Of a stretch of 64,000 bases of DNA, positions 44,840 to 52,723 are shown one piece after another. Numbering within the stretch: position 1 is the stretch's first letter; every line of letters begins with the position of its first letter. The position numbers were made by a program, and so were the translations under genes. The notes beneath the pieces are model-generated. The model made no database searches. It saw only the letters and a list, made by a program, of their open reading frames with translations, and was not told the origin of the DNA. Origin of the DNA: Nitrospirota bacterium (GTDB taxonomy: Bacteria; Nitrospirota; Thermodesulfovibrionia; Thermodesulfovibrionales; JdFR-88); contig JACWAF010000019.1 in the NCBI GenBank assembly GCA_014874185.1, positions 62,001 through 126,000 of the forward strand, in the 5' to 3' direction.

Positions 44840-45811
44840 CTAAAGCCTTATATCCCTGAGCCAGCCCCTGTTCTCCAGATACCATTCGGCGACTCTCTTC
44901 ATCCCCTCTTCGAGGGTTATCGAAGGAGACCAGCCGAGGAGCCTTTTCGCCTTCCCGATATCGGCCCAGGTGGCCTTCATGTCGGCCTTATGGAAGGCAC
45001 TCTCCTTGCGCACGGACTTTTTGCCGAGATTTTCTTCGATCAGGCCGATCATGTAATTAAGCTCGAAGGGCTTATTATTGCCAAGGTTCACGATTTCGTA
45101 CCCCGTGGTTTTTTGAAGGGCCAGCACGGTACCCTTCGCGATATCGTCCACGTGCGTAAAATCCCTCTTCTGCGAGCCGTCGCCGAAGACCTCTATCGGG
45201 TGCCCCTCGTCTATCCACTTCATGAACCTGAAATAGCTCATGTCCGGCCTCCCGGCGGGGCCGTAGACGGTGAAGTACCTGAGGACGCAAACATCCATTC
45301 CATAGAGATAATGGTACGTGTATGACAGGGCCTCTGCGCTCTTTTTGGTTGCCGCATACGGGGATATGGGCTCGTTCACCGGAAGCGTCTCTTTAAAAGG
45401 CATCGGCTGGCCGGCGTAGAGCGAGCTTGTGGAGGCCAAAACAAATTTATTTATACCGTGCCCGCGCGCGAGTTCAAGAAGATTCAAAGTCCCTCCGGCG
45501 TTCGTCCGGAGATAGACGAACGGGTCCTCGATGCTGGCGCGCACCCCCGCCCTTGCCGCCAGGTTTATTATCGCCTGGAACCGGTCGGTTTTGAACACGT
45601 CCGAGAGCGCATCAAAGTCCTCGATATCGGCCTTCAGGAACCGGAAGTCCCCGCCTGCGCCCTTCAGGTCCCTGAGCCTGTATTCCTTCAGGCGCGGGTC
45701 GTAATAGTCGTTCATGTTGTCTATTCCCGTAACCGACCAGCCCTCTTCAATTAAAAGAGAGGCCGTCCTCCATCCCACGAACCCGCAGGCCCCTGTGACA
45801 AGTACGTTCAT
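44840..45811 (-). CDS. NAD-dependent nucleotide-sugar epimerase (UDP-glucuronate 4-epimerase-like)
   Basis: 323 residues, extended short-chain dehydrogenase fold. Rossmann motif TGACGFVGWRTA, adenosine acid in GIDNMNDYYDPRLKEYRL (a hallmark of the GAE/UDP-GlcA epimerase group), NLAARAGVRASIEDP, catalytic serine in LASTSSLY and YxxxK in SPYAATKKSAEAL, then RYFTVYGPAGRPDMSY. It interconverts UDP-glucuronate and UDP-galacturonate for surface polysaccharide (family knowledge; substrate inferred). It stands alone, downstream of no sugar operon. Confidence 0.9.
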   Translation of the reverse strand: MNVLVTGACGFVGWRTASLLIEEGWSVTGIDNMNDYYDPRLKEYRLRDLKGAGGDFRFLKADIEDFDALSDVFKTDRFQAIINLAARAGVRASIEDPFVYLRTNAGGTLNLLELARGHGINKFVLASTSSLYAGQPMPFKETLPVNEPISPYAATKKSAEALSYTYHYLYGMDVCVLRYFTVYGPAGRPDMSYFRFMKWIDEGHPIEVFGDGSQKRDFTHVDDIAKGTVLALQKTTGYEIVNLGNNKPFELNYMIGLIEENLGKKSVRKESAFHKADMKATWADIGKAKRLLGWSPSITLEEGMKRVAEWYLENRGWLRDIRL

Positions 45812-45841
45812 CTTCCGCCCTTTCGACTAATTAATAGCCCC

Positions 45842-45985
45842 AAAAATTGAATTGATATTTTAACAAAATCTCCCCTTTCCCTCTTTGCCCAAGAGGGGCA
45901 AATCCCTCCCTTTGACAAAGGGAGGTTAGGAGGGATTTCCTTATATTCATCTGCATCCTATTGATGAAACTTTGATAAATAGCTC
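45842..45985. repeat. Interspersed repeat, about 150 bp, copy B
   Basis: Homologous to copy A (5296-5455), same orientation: GATATTTTAACAAAATCTCCCCT, CAAGAGGGGCAAAT, CCCTCCCTTTGACAAAGGGAGGTTAGGAGGGATTT, then CATCCTATTGATGAAACTTTGAT. The centre CCCTCCCTTTG-ACAAAGGGAGG forms a hairpin. It lies just upstream of the cinA-like promoter. Confidence 0.65.
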
Positions 45986-46024
45986 TGATTATAAACAAAA
46001 AGCCCCTGAAGATGTGTTCAACCC

Positions 46025-46054
46025 TTGCATGATACCGCTTAAAAGAGATAAAAT
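46025..46054 (+). promoter_or_regulatory. Promoter of the CinA-like gene, leaderless configuration
   Basis: TTGCAT (46025-46030), 18-base spacer, TAAAAT (46049-46054); the GTG start at 46060 is five bases later. Good consensus on both boxes. Confidence 0.6.
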
Positions 46055-46059
46055 TCTGG

Positions 46060-46800
46060 GTGAAGACATCCATGCCAAAGACTGCGGCGATTGTGATAAT
46101 CGGCAACGAGATACTCTCCGGAAAGGTAAAGGACGAAAACTCGCACTTCCTTGCCCGCGAGCTGCGCGCGCTTGGCGTTGCCCTGAAAGAGGTAAGGGTC
46201 ATCCCGGACGACCTCCGGGTAATCGCTGGCGTTGTGGCCGAAAGCTCCCGCCGGTTCGATTTCGTCTTCACCTCCGGCGGCATCGGGCCCACCCACGACG
46301 ATATCACAATGAAGGGCATAGCGGACGGCTTCGGGCTTGGCACGGTCACCAACGAAAAACTCCGCGAACTGATTGAAAGGCGCTGCGGGCACGAGCCTTC
46401 GGATGTGGTGCTGAGGATGGCGGAACTGCCCGAGGGGGCGGAGATGATGGAGATAGAAGGCATGAGCTTCCCGCCCGTAAGGGTGAGAAACGTCTTCATC
46501 TTCCCCGGCATACCGGAACTGCTCAGGAAAAAATTCACCGCGATCCGGGAGATGTTCAGGTGCGAGCCCTTTGCGCTCAGGTGCCTTTACGTAAACGAGG
46601 AGGAATGCTTCATAGCAGGGGCACTGGACCAGGTGGCAAGGGAGTTCAGGGAGGTGGAGATTGGCAGCTACCCGAAGATGAACGAGACGGATTACAAGGT
46701 GCTTGTGACCATGGAAAGCAGGGACCCGGGCCGGCTGGAATCCGCTTTCAACAAGCTTTTGGGGCTAATCCCCCGGGAAATCATCGTCCGCACCGCCTGA
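46060..46800 (+). CDS. CinA N-terminal-domain protein (molybdopterin-binding fold)
   Basis: 246 residues. MogA/CinA-type fold: AIVIIGNEILSGKVKDENSHFLARELRALGV, RFDFVFTSGGIGPTHDDITM and NVFIFPGIPELLRKKF. Full CinA proteins add a C-terminal NMN-deamidase domain; this one stops after a small alpha/beta extension, so it lacks that activity and may be an ADP-ribose pyrophosphatase or simply a COG1058-type protein. Start GTG 46060 if leaderless, otherwise ATG 46072. The last 36 bases overlap the convergent HNH gene. Confidence 0.85.
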   Translation: MKTSMPKTAAIVIIGNEILSGKVKDENSHFLARELRALGVALKEVRVIPDDLRVIAGVVAESSRRFDFVFTSGGIGPTHDDITMKGIADGFGLGTVTNEKLRELIERRCGHEPSDVVLRMAELPEGAEMMEIEGMSFPPVRVRNVFIFPGIPELLRKKFTAIREMFRCEPFALRCLYVNEEECFIAGALDQVAREFREVEIGSYPKMNETDYKVLVTMESRDPGRLESAFNKLLGLIPREIIVRTA

Positions 46801-47082
46801 AAGCCTCTTCAGATACTCATCCCACTCGGAGGGCAGCAGGTACTTCTTTTTGTTGTTGCACTCCTTGCAGGCCGGCACCAAGTTCGATTTCACGGACTTG
46901 CCGCCCCTTGCAAGCGGCACGATGTGCTCCATCGTAAGTTCCTGCGGCTTGAACTTTCCCCCGCAGAAATGGCAGACGCCCGCTCCCCTCTTCCTCTTCC
47001 ACCAGGCTGAGGCCCTCAGTTCGCGCGCCTTCTGTTTTTCTCTTTTTATCTCTTCGGGACTGACCGGGACATGAAACTGCAT
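46765..47082 (-). CDS. Small HNH endonuclease-family protein
   Basis: 105 residues. A basic N-terminal helix region (IKREKQKARELRASAWWKRK) precedes an HNH/zinc motif: CHFCGGKF, then TMEHIVPLARGGKSVKSNLVPACKECNNKK. Both zinc pairs (CxxC) and the catalytic EH..N..N residues are present. HNH proteins of this size are often nicking enzymes, but the target is unknown. Its 3' end overlaps the cinA-like gene and its 5' end lies 12 bases from the stop of the next gene on the same strand. Confidence 0.85.
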   Translation of the reverse strand: MQFHVPVSPEEIKREKQKARELRASAWWKRKRGAGVCHFCGGKFKPQELTMEHIVPLARGGKSVKSNLVPACKECNNKKKYLLPSEWDEYLKRLSGGADDDFPGD

Positions 47083-47094
47083 CGCATGATTATT

Positions 47095-47700
47095 TTAACA
47101 CGCCCACTTCTTTTCCATCTCGAAGCACTTCTTGGCCAGGTACGGGATGAGTTCGCCCTTGGGGAGCAGGGGGTCGGTCTTCAGGGTGGAATGTACGAAT
47201 TCCATCAGGCCGACACAGACCTTCTGGTCGCCCATGTTATAGGTGAGGATGACCCCGCTCTTTCTGTCCTTGGGGCTGTAATAGGACGCGGCCCGCTTTC
47301 TGAAGTCGGACGAGGCCTCCTCCAGGATGTTATCCAGGTCCCTGGATCTGGCTATGACAACGAAGTCGTGAGTGGCCACGTTGGCCACCAGGGCGTCTTT
47401 GGATTCGCTTGCCGTGGTATGAAGTATGGCGGCCGCCCACTCGATTATCTCCGCGTGCCTCTCATAACCGTATTTAATAAGATATGGGTAGATATTCGAT
47501 ATCTTTACGTAGGCTATCCCGAACTGGCCTATTTTCGGATAGACCTTCTCCAGTTTCTGAAGTACCGCGCTCTTTCCGGGCAAGCCGGTCAGGTAATCGG
47601 GCCAGCAGTATGGGTCGTTCTGCTTCTTGTGGAGCTCGGTGATATATTTTTTTACTCCGGACAACTTCATTAGAAATAGAAAAACAAAATCGTCCGGCAT
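47095..47700 (-). CDS. Degenerate GGDEF-domain protein
   Basis: 201 residues, soluble. It has the GGDEF opening DYLTGLPGKSAVLQKLEKVY and the fold rhythm FGIAYVKISNIYPYLIKYGYERHAEIIEWAAAIL, but the active-site loop that should read GGDEF is ATHDFVVI. It therefore should not make c-di-GMP; such relics serve as GTP or protein sensors. No I-site RxxD is placed before the loop. ATG 47700 lacks a good ribosome site; ATG 47670 is an alternative. It may be co-transcribed with the HNH gene 12 bases on. Confidence 0.72.
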   Translation of the reverse strand: MPDDFVFLFLMKLSGVKKYITELHKKQNDPYCWPDYLTGLPGKSAVLQKLEKVYPKIGQFGIAYVKISNIYPYLIKYGYERHAEIIEWAAAILHTTASESKDALVANVATHDFVVIARSRDLDNILEEASSDFRKRAASYYSPKDRKSGVILTYNMGDQKVCVGLMEFVHSTLKTDPLLPKGELIPYLAKKCFEMEKKWAC

Positions 47701-47755
47701 GTGTCAACTTCAAATTATAATTAATAGAACTCCAGGAGATGGGAGAGAGCGAAAA

Positions 47756-47787
47756 AGCTGACGGCGGAATCTCTTCAGCCGTCAGCT
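47756..47787 (-). terminator. Terminator of ppdK
   Basis: A 10-bp stem AGCTGACGGC/GCCGTCAGCT with a 12-base loop and, on the minus strand, a T-run (A-run 47752-47756). It lies ten bases after the ppdK stop. Confidence 0.85.
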
Positions 47788-47796
47788 TGGATCTTG

Positions 47797-50586
47797 TCAG
47801 ACGGTTGCCCTGGAGAGGTCCTTGCCCTTCTTTTTCTCTTTGATGGCGGCCTGGGCCGCCGCAAGCTTCGCCACCGGTATCCTGTAGGGCGAGCAGCTCA
47901 CATAGTTCAGGCCTATCCTGTGGCAGAACTCCACGCTCTTGGGCTCTCCGCCGTGCTCGCCGCAGATGCCGATCTTCAGGCCGGGTTTTGCATTTCTCCC
48001 TTTCTCCACGGCTATCTTCATCAGCTGGCCCACGCCCTCCTGGTCTATCGTGATGAACGGGTCCTCCTCCAGGATGCCGTTTTCTACATAGAATGGGAGA
48101 AAGCGCCCCGCATCGTCCCTGGAGAGGCCGTAGGTGGTCTGCGTGAGGTCGTTGGTGCCGAAGGAGAAGAAGTCGGCCTCGGTGGCGATCTGGTCCGCCG
48201 TGATGGCCGCCCTTGCCACCTCTATCATCGTCCCCACGTGATAGTCCACCTTTATCTTGCATTCCTTCTGCACCTGCCGGGCCACTTCGATGGTCATCTT
48301 CCTCATCCTCGCAAGCTCGTTCACATGGGCCACCAGGGGGACCATTATCTCCGGCATGACCTTTATCTTCTGCTTCTTAAGCTCGCAGGCGGCCTCCATT
48401 ATGGCCCTCACCTGCATCTCGTATATCTCCGGGTAAGTGATGCCAAGCCTGCAGCCCCTGTGCCCAAGCATCGGATTAAACTCGTGCAGCACCTTGTTCC
48501 TGGCCTTCAGCTTATCAAAGGGCACGCCCATGCTGGAAGAGAGGTCCCTGAGCTCTTCGTCCGTATGGGGGAGGAACTCATGGAGCGGGGGGTCCAGCAG
48601 CCTTACCGTGACCGGCAGCCCCTTCATCTCCTTGAATATGGCCAGGAAGTCGCCCCTCTGCATGGGAAGGATCTTAGCGAGCGCGCTCTTTCTGCCCTCC
48701 ACGTCGTCCGAGAGGATCATCTCGCGGACGGCCTTTATCCTGTCGGGCTCGAAGAACATGTGCTCGGTGCGGCAGAGCCCGATGCCTCCCGCCCCGAACT
48801 TCATTGCAGTGGCGGCATCCTTCGGGGTATCGGCATTGGCCCATACGCCCAGTTTTTTCACCTTGTCGGCCATCTTCATCACTATGGCGAAGTCCCTCGT
48901 AAGTTCCGGCATTATAAGCGGCGCCTGGCCCAGTATTACCTCTCCCGTGGTGCCGTTCAGGGTGATAAAATCGCCTTCCCTGACTATCGCGTCTTTGACC
49001 GTGAAGTCTTCCTTTTCCTTGTCGTAAACTTTTACTTCTATGGTGAAGACCTTCTTTTCCTCATCTATGGAGATTGAGCCCGCGCCTGCCACGCAGCACT
49101 TGCCCATGCCGCGGGCCACCACGGCCGCATGGCTTGTCATGCCGCCGCGCGCGGTGAGGATGCCCTGGGCGGCGTGCATGCCGCCGATGTCCTCGGGCGA
49201 GGTCTCGGGCCTTACAAGGATCACCTTCTCGCCCCTGCCGGCCCATTCCTCGGCCTCATCGGCGGTGAAGACCACCTTTCCGACCGCCGCGCCCGGAGAT
49301 GCCGGAAGCCCCTTTTGAACTATCATTACCAGGGTTTTCGGATCTATTTTGGGGTCTATCATCGGGTGCAGGAGCTGGTCAAGCTGCGCCGGGTCTATCC
49401 GGAGGAGGGCGGTATTCTCGTCTATCATCTTCTCTTTCACCATATCCAGGGCTATCCTGAGGGCGGCCTTGGCGGTCCTTTTGCCAACCCTGGTCTGGAG
49501 CATGTAGAGGTTGCCCTCCTGGACGGTGAACTCTATGTCCAGCATGTCCCTGTAATGCTTCTCAAGCTTCTTATATATGGTGTCAAGCTCCTTGTAAGCC
49601 CTGGGGAGCCTCCTTTTAAGCTCGTCTATATGGAGGGGGGTGCGGATGCCGGCCACGACGTCCTCGCCCTGCGCGTTTATCAGGCACTCGGCGAAGAAAT
49701 GCCTGTCGCCGGTGGAAGGGTCGCGTGTGAAGCCCACGCCCGTGCCTGAGCTGTCGCCCATGTTCCCGAATACCATCGTCTGTACGTTGCAGGCGGTGCC
49801 CAGCTTGTCGGATATCTCGTGGATTTTTCTGTATTTGACCGCCCTGTCCCCGAACCAGGAGCCGAAGACCGCGTTTATCGCCATCTGGAGCTGCTGCATG
49901 GGCTCTTCGGGGAAGTCCTGCCCGGTCTCTTTCCTGTAAATGCCTTTATAGGTATCCACAAGCGCCTTGAGGTCGTCCGCGGTGAGGTCGGTGTCCTCTT
50001 TGCAGCCTTTCTCTTTTTTTACCTCATCCAGGACGTTCTCGAACTTGCGCCTGTCCACGTCCATCACGATGCTTCCAAACATGGTGATGAACCGCCTGTA
50101 GGCGTCGTAGGCGAAGCGCTCGTTATTGGTCTTCTTTATAAGCCCCTGAAGGGTCTGCCGGTTAAGGCCCAGGTTGAGGACGGTGTCCATCATGCCGGGC
50201 ATGGAGAACTTCGCCCCGGAGCGGACCGAGACCAGAAGGGGGTTCGCCGGGTCTCCGAATTTCATGCCCATGGCGCGCTCGACTTTCTTCAGGTTCTCGA
50301 TGACCTGGTCCCACATCCCCTGGGGATATTTCCTGCCGTTCTCGAAGTACTCGTTGCAGGCCTCAGTGGTTATGGTGAAGCCCGCGGGAACGGGCATCCC
50401 GAGCCGGCTCATCTCGGCAAGCCCGGCCCCCTTGCCCCCCAGGAGGTCCTTCATGTCGCCTTTCCCGTCGGCCTTGCCCATGCCGAAGAAATAGACGTAC
50501 TTCCTTTTCGGTGCGGCCTTTTTGGGAGCCGGCATTTGCCTTTTAGCCCCCTTAGCCCCCCTTGTTTTTACCATTGCCTTAGCCAT
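47797..50586 (-). CDS. ppdK: Pyruvate, phosphate dikinase
   Basis: 929 residues, typical length. Interconverts PEP, AMP and PPi with pyruvate, ATP and Pi; used for gluconeogenesis or PPi-based glycolysis. Domains: N-terminal ATP-grasp (KGAGLAEMSRLGMPVPAGFTI), central swivelling domain with the phospho-histidine in GGMTSHAAVVARGMGKCC, C-terminal PEP/pyruvate barrel (GIGLCRTEHMFFE, GTNDLTQTTYG, GICGEHGG). The start is ATG 50586 behind GGAGGGA; an upstream TTG overlaps that site. A basic Lys/Ala-rich leader of about 30 residues precedes the domain. Monocistronic. Confidence 0.97.
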   Translation of the reverse strand: MAKAMVKTRGAKGAKRQMPAPKKAAPKRKYVYFFGMGKADGKGDMKDLLGGKGAGLAEMSRLGMPVPAGFTITTEACNEYFENGRKYPQGMWDQVIENLKKVERAMGMKFGDPANPLLVSVRSGAKFSMPGMMDTVLNLGLNRQTLQGLIKKTNNERFAYDAYRRFITMFGSIVMDVDRRKFENVLDEVKKEKGCKEDTDLTADDLKALVDTYKGIYRKETGQDFPEEPMQQLQMAINAVFGSWFGDRAVKYRKIHEISDKLGTACNVQTMVFGNMGDSSGTGVGFTRDPSTGDRHFFAECLINAQGEDVVAGIRTPLHIDELKRRLPRAYKELDTIYKKLEKHYRDMLDIEFTVQEGNLYMLQTRVGKRTAKAALRIALDMVKEKMIDENTALLRIDPAQLDQLLHPMIDPKIDPKTLVMIVQKGLPASPGAAVGKVVFTADEAEEWAGRGEKVILVRPETSPEDIGGMHAAQGILTARGGMTSHAAVVARGMGKCCVAGAGSISIDEEKKVFTIEVKVYDKEKEDFTVKDAIVREGDFITLNGTTGEVILGQAPLIMPELTRDFAIVMKMADKVKKLGVWANADTPKDAATAMKFGAGGIGLCRTEHMFFEPDRIKAVREMILSDDVEGRKSALAKILPMQRGDFLAIFKEMKGLPVTVRLLDPPLHEFLPHTDEELRDLSSSMGVPFDKLKARNKVLHEFNPMLGHRGCRLGITYPEIYEMQVRAIMEAACELKKQKIKVMPEIMVPLVAHVNELARMRKMTIEVARQVQKECKIKVDYHVGTMIEVARAAITADQIATEADFFSFGTNDLTQTTYGLSRDDAGRFLPFYVENGILEEDPFITIDQEGVGQLMKIAVEKGRNAKPGLKIGICGEHGGEPKSVEFCHRIGLNYVSCSPYRIPVAKLAAAQAAIKEKKKGKDLSRATV

Positions 50587-50730
50587 TTGTCCCTCCAAAA
50601 GATCTGAAAAGTAGGATTCAGGACTTATAATCTAAACCATAAAAAGGTTAAAATTCAACCTTTTCCCCTTCAGGAGCATCACTAAGTATAGGGACAAAAC
50701 AGTCTTTAGGCAACACGGGAGACATGTTTT

Positions 50731-50759
50731 TTGCGCAACTTCGGGGCATGTGCTAAATT
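50731..50759 (+). promoter_or_regulatory. Promoter of the gsp cluster, leaderless configuration
   Basis: TTGCGC (50731-50736), 17-base spacer ending TGC, TAAATT (50754-50759); the ATG at 50766 is six bases later with no ribosome site. Confidence 0.5.
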
Positions 50760-50765
50760 AGTTGC

Positions 50766-51959
50766 ATGCCCGTATACCTGTATGAGGCCTCGGACCGCGC
50801 GGGACGGAAGACGAGGACTACGGCGGAAGCGCGCGACGAAAATTCGCTTAAGGAGAGTCTTCGCCAAAAAGGCCTTGTCCCCATCAAAATAAGTCCGTTT
50901 GAAGCCAAAAAGTCCTTTTTTTTAGAGAAAGCAACGAAAAAAGACCTGCTGAATTTCACCTCGGAACTGGGCAGTCTCCTGAACGCCGGCCTCCCGTTGG
51001 ACCGTGCCCTTTTCGTATTGTCCGGGCAGACTGGAAAGGCCGAGATGCGGCAGACGCTTAAAGAAATATACATAGACATCCAAAAGGGGCAGTCCCTCTC
51101 CCAGGCCCTCTCCAGGCATAAGATATTCCCAAAGATGTACGTGAACATGATAAAGGCCGGAGAGGCGGGCGGCATCCTGGAGCAGGTCATGAAGAGGCTT
51201 TACGAGTTCCTGCAGACCACAAGCTCCTTTAAAGAGGAAGTCGTCTCCGCCCTCATCTACCCTGCCCTGCTGGTGGTCGTCAGCAGCATCTCGGTTGCCG
51301 TCCTTATAATGTATGTCATCCCCAAATTCTCGGTCATATTCGAGGACATGGGGCAGTCGCTTCCCACTTCCACCCTGGTGTTGCTGAAAACGAGCAATTT
51401 TCTGGTGCAATGGTGGTGGGCCGTATCGCTGGGCCTCTCCGCCCTGATTGCGGCCAGCGTGAGCTATTCGAAGACCTCCGAGGGCAGGGAGGCGTTCGAT
51501 TCCATGAAGATGAAGGTCCCCCTTTTAAGGTCCCTGCACGTGAAGTTCGCCGTGGCAAGGTTCTCGCGCACCCTTGGCACGCTGCTCCAAAGCGGCGTGC
51601 CGGTGCTGGAGGCGGTAAGGATATCCAGGGAGGTCATCGGCAACGAGGTCATGAGTTCCAAACTCCTTCCCCTTGAAGAGGGGATAAAAAAAGGCAGGGG
51701 GATAGCCAGCCCGCTGAAAGAGACGGGGGTCTTCCCGGCCACGGTGTTGGAGATGATAACCGTAGGCGAGGAGGCGGGCAGGCTTGAAGATACATTCCTG
51801 CTGGTGGCCGAGAGGTTCGAGGCCGAGTCGCGCTCCACGCTGAAAAGGCTTGTGAGCCTGATGGAGCCGGCCCTTATATTAACAATGGGTTTGGTGGTTG
51901 GCTTCATCGTAATATCCATGCTGCTTGCGGTGTTCAGCCTGAATGACCTGCCGCTCTGA
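50766..51959 (+). CDS. gspF: Type II secretion inner membrane platform protein GspF
   Basis: 397 residues. PilC/GspF fold: N-terminal MPVYLYEASDRAGRK, two homologous cytoplasmic helical domains (FTSELGSLLNAGLPLDRAL and FSRTLGTLLQSGVPVLEAV) and three membrane helices (about 170, 215, 370). The platform transmits ATPase motion to the pseudopilus. ATG 50766 has no Shine-Dalgarno and lies right after a -10 box. Its 3' end overlaps gspH by 17 bases. The cluster here has no GspE, GspD, GspG or GspK. Confidence 0.92.
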   Translation: MPVYLYEASDRAGRKTRTTAEARDENSLKESLRQKGLVPIKISPFEAKKSFFLEKATKKDLLNFTSELGSLLNAGLPLDRALFVLSGQTGKAEMRQTLKEIYIDIQKGQSLSQALSRHKIFPKMYVNMIKAGEAGGILEQVMKRLYEFLQTTSSFKEEVVSALIYPALLVVVSSISVAVLIMYVIPKFSVIFEDMGQSLPTSTLVLLKTSNFLVQWWWAVSLGLSALIAASVSYSKTSEGREAFDSMKMKVPLLRSLHVKFAVARFSRTLGTLLQSGVPVLEAVRISREVIGNEVMSSKLLPLEEGIKKGRGIASPLKETGVFPATVLEMITVGEEAGRLEDTFLLVAERFEAESRSTLKRLVSLMEPALILTMGLVVGFIVISMLLAVFSLNDLPL

Positions 51960-52365
51960 TAAAGGTTTCACACTGGCCGAGATACTTATCGTCCTGTTCA
52001 TAATGGGGCTTGCCGCGGGCCTGGCCGTGGTGGGCTTCGGGAAGATACACGATAACACGCTTTTCAGGGAAGCGCTCAGGAACGTTCAGGCGGGGGCGAG
52101 ACAAGCGAGGATGCTGGCCATTGCCCGCCGGGAGCCCGTAAGCCTCATCTCGAACGGGAACTCCTTCTGGATAGAAAAGGAAGGAAGGCTATACGGAAGG
52201 AAAACCGCGATGCCAGGGAAGAGCCGGATATCCGATTCCCGGATCGTCTTTTTCCCGAAGGGAGACTCCAGCGGGGGCTCGGTGGTAATAAAAGGCCCGG
52301 ATGAGAAGAGCTATGAATTTGAAGTGGACAGGCTTACAGGCGCAGGCCGATTCAACAGGCCTTAG
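51943..52365 (+). CDS. gspH: Pseudopilin GspH-like
   Basis: 140 residues. Short leader MTCRSDKG then the prepilin peptidase site and helix GFTLAEILIVLFIMGLAAGL (glutamate at position +5). The globular part contains NVQAGARQARMLAIARREPVSL and IVFFPKGDSSGGSVVI, matching the GspH pattern of a minor pseudopilin with a Gly/Ser-rich C-terminal strand. Overlaps gspF by 17 bases and gspI by about 60. Confidence 0.85.
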   Translation: MTCRSDKGFTLAEILIVLFIMGLAAGLAVVGFGKIHDNTLFREALRNVQAGARQARMLAIARREPVSLISNGNSFWIEKEGRLYGRKTAMPGKSRISDSRIVFFPKGDSSGGSVVIKGPDEKSYEFEVDRLTGAGRFNRP

Positions 52366-52723
52366 CCTCATAGAGGTGGTGGTCGCCCTGGCCATACTGG
52401 CCACGGGCATCATCGGGCTCGTGCAGGTCTACTCGTCCTCTCTGAGGAACACCAAAACCGCCGATGATTATTCGAAAGCCGTAATCTACGCCCGCAGCCT
52501 TCTGGACGAGGAATACTACATGCCCGAACTTACTGATACCCAAACCGAGTACCCGGGCGGCTTCGTTGCCGAAAGGGAAATAGAGCCCATCGATACGGGT
52601 GAAGAGGACGATACCGAAGCGGCCACGGTTCTGAAGCTGTACGAGATAACGGTGAAAGTGAAGACGCCCGAGGGCAAGGAATTTCAGGTAACGGGCAGAA
52701 GGACAATGGTTGAGAAGAAATAG
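52301..52723 (+). CDS. gspI: Pseudopilin GspI-like
   Basis: 140 residues from ATG 52301; ATG 52313 would trim four residues and shorten the long overlap with gspH. Leader then LSLIEVVVALAILATGIIGLVQ, the class-III signal plus helix, where leucine replaces the usual phenylalanine after the cleaved glycine (GLSLIEV). A compact domain follows (ARSLLDEEYY...YEITVKVKTPEGKEF). GspI starts the pseudopilus tip complex with GspJ and GspK. Confidence 0.82.
   Translation: MRRAMNLKWTGLQAQADSTGLSLIEVVVALAILATGIIGLVQVYSSSLRNTKTADDYSKAVIYARSLLDEEYYMPELTDTQTEYPGGFVAEREIEPIDTGEEDDTEAATVLKLYEITVKVKTPEGKEFQVTGRRTMVEKK

Noticed and set aside
47794-49077. 427-codon open frame on the plus strand opposite ppdK
   Set aside because: It lies entirely antisense to pyruvate phosphate dikinase, has no recognisable domain and a His/Leu/Gly-biased composition typical of the complementary frame of a G+C-rich gene.
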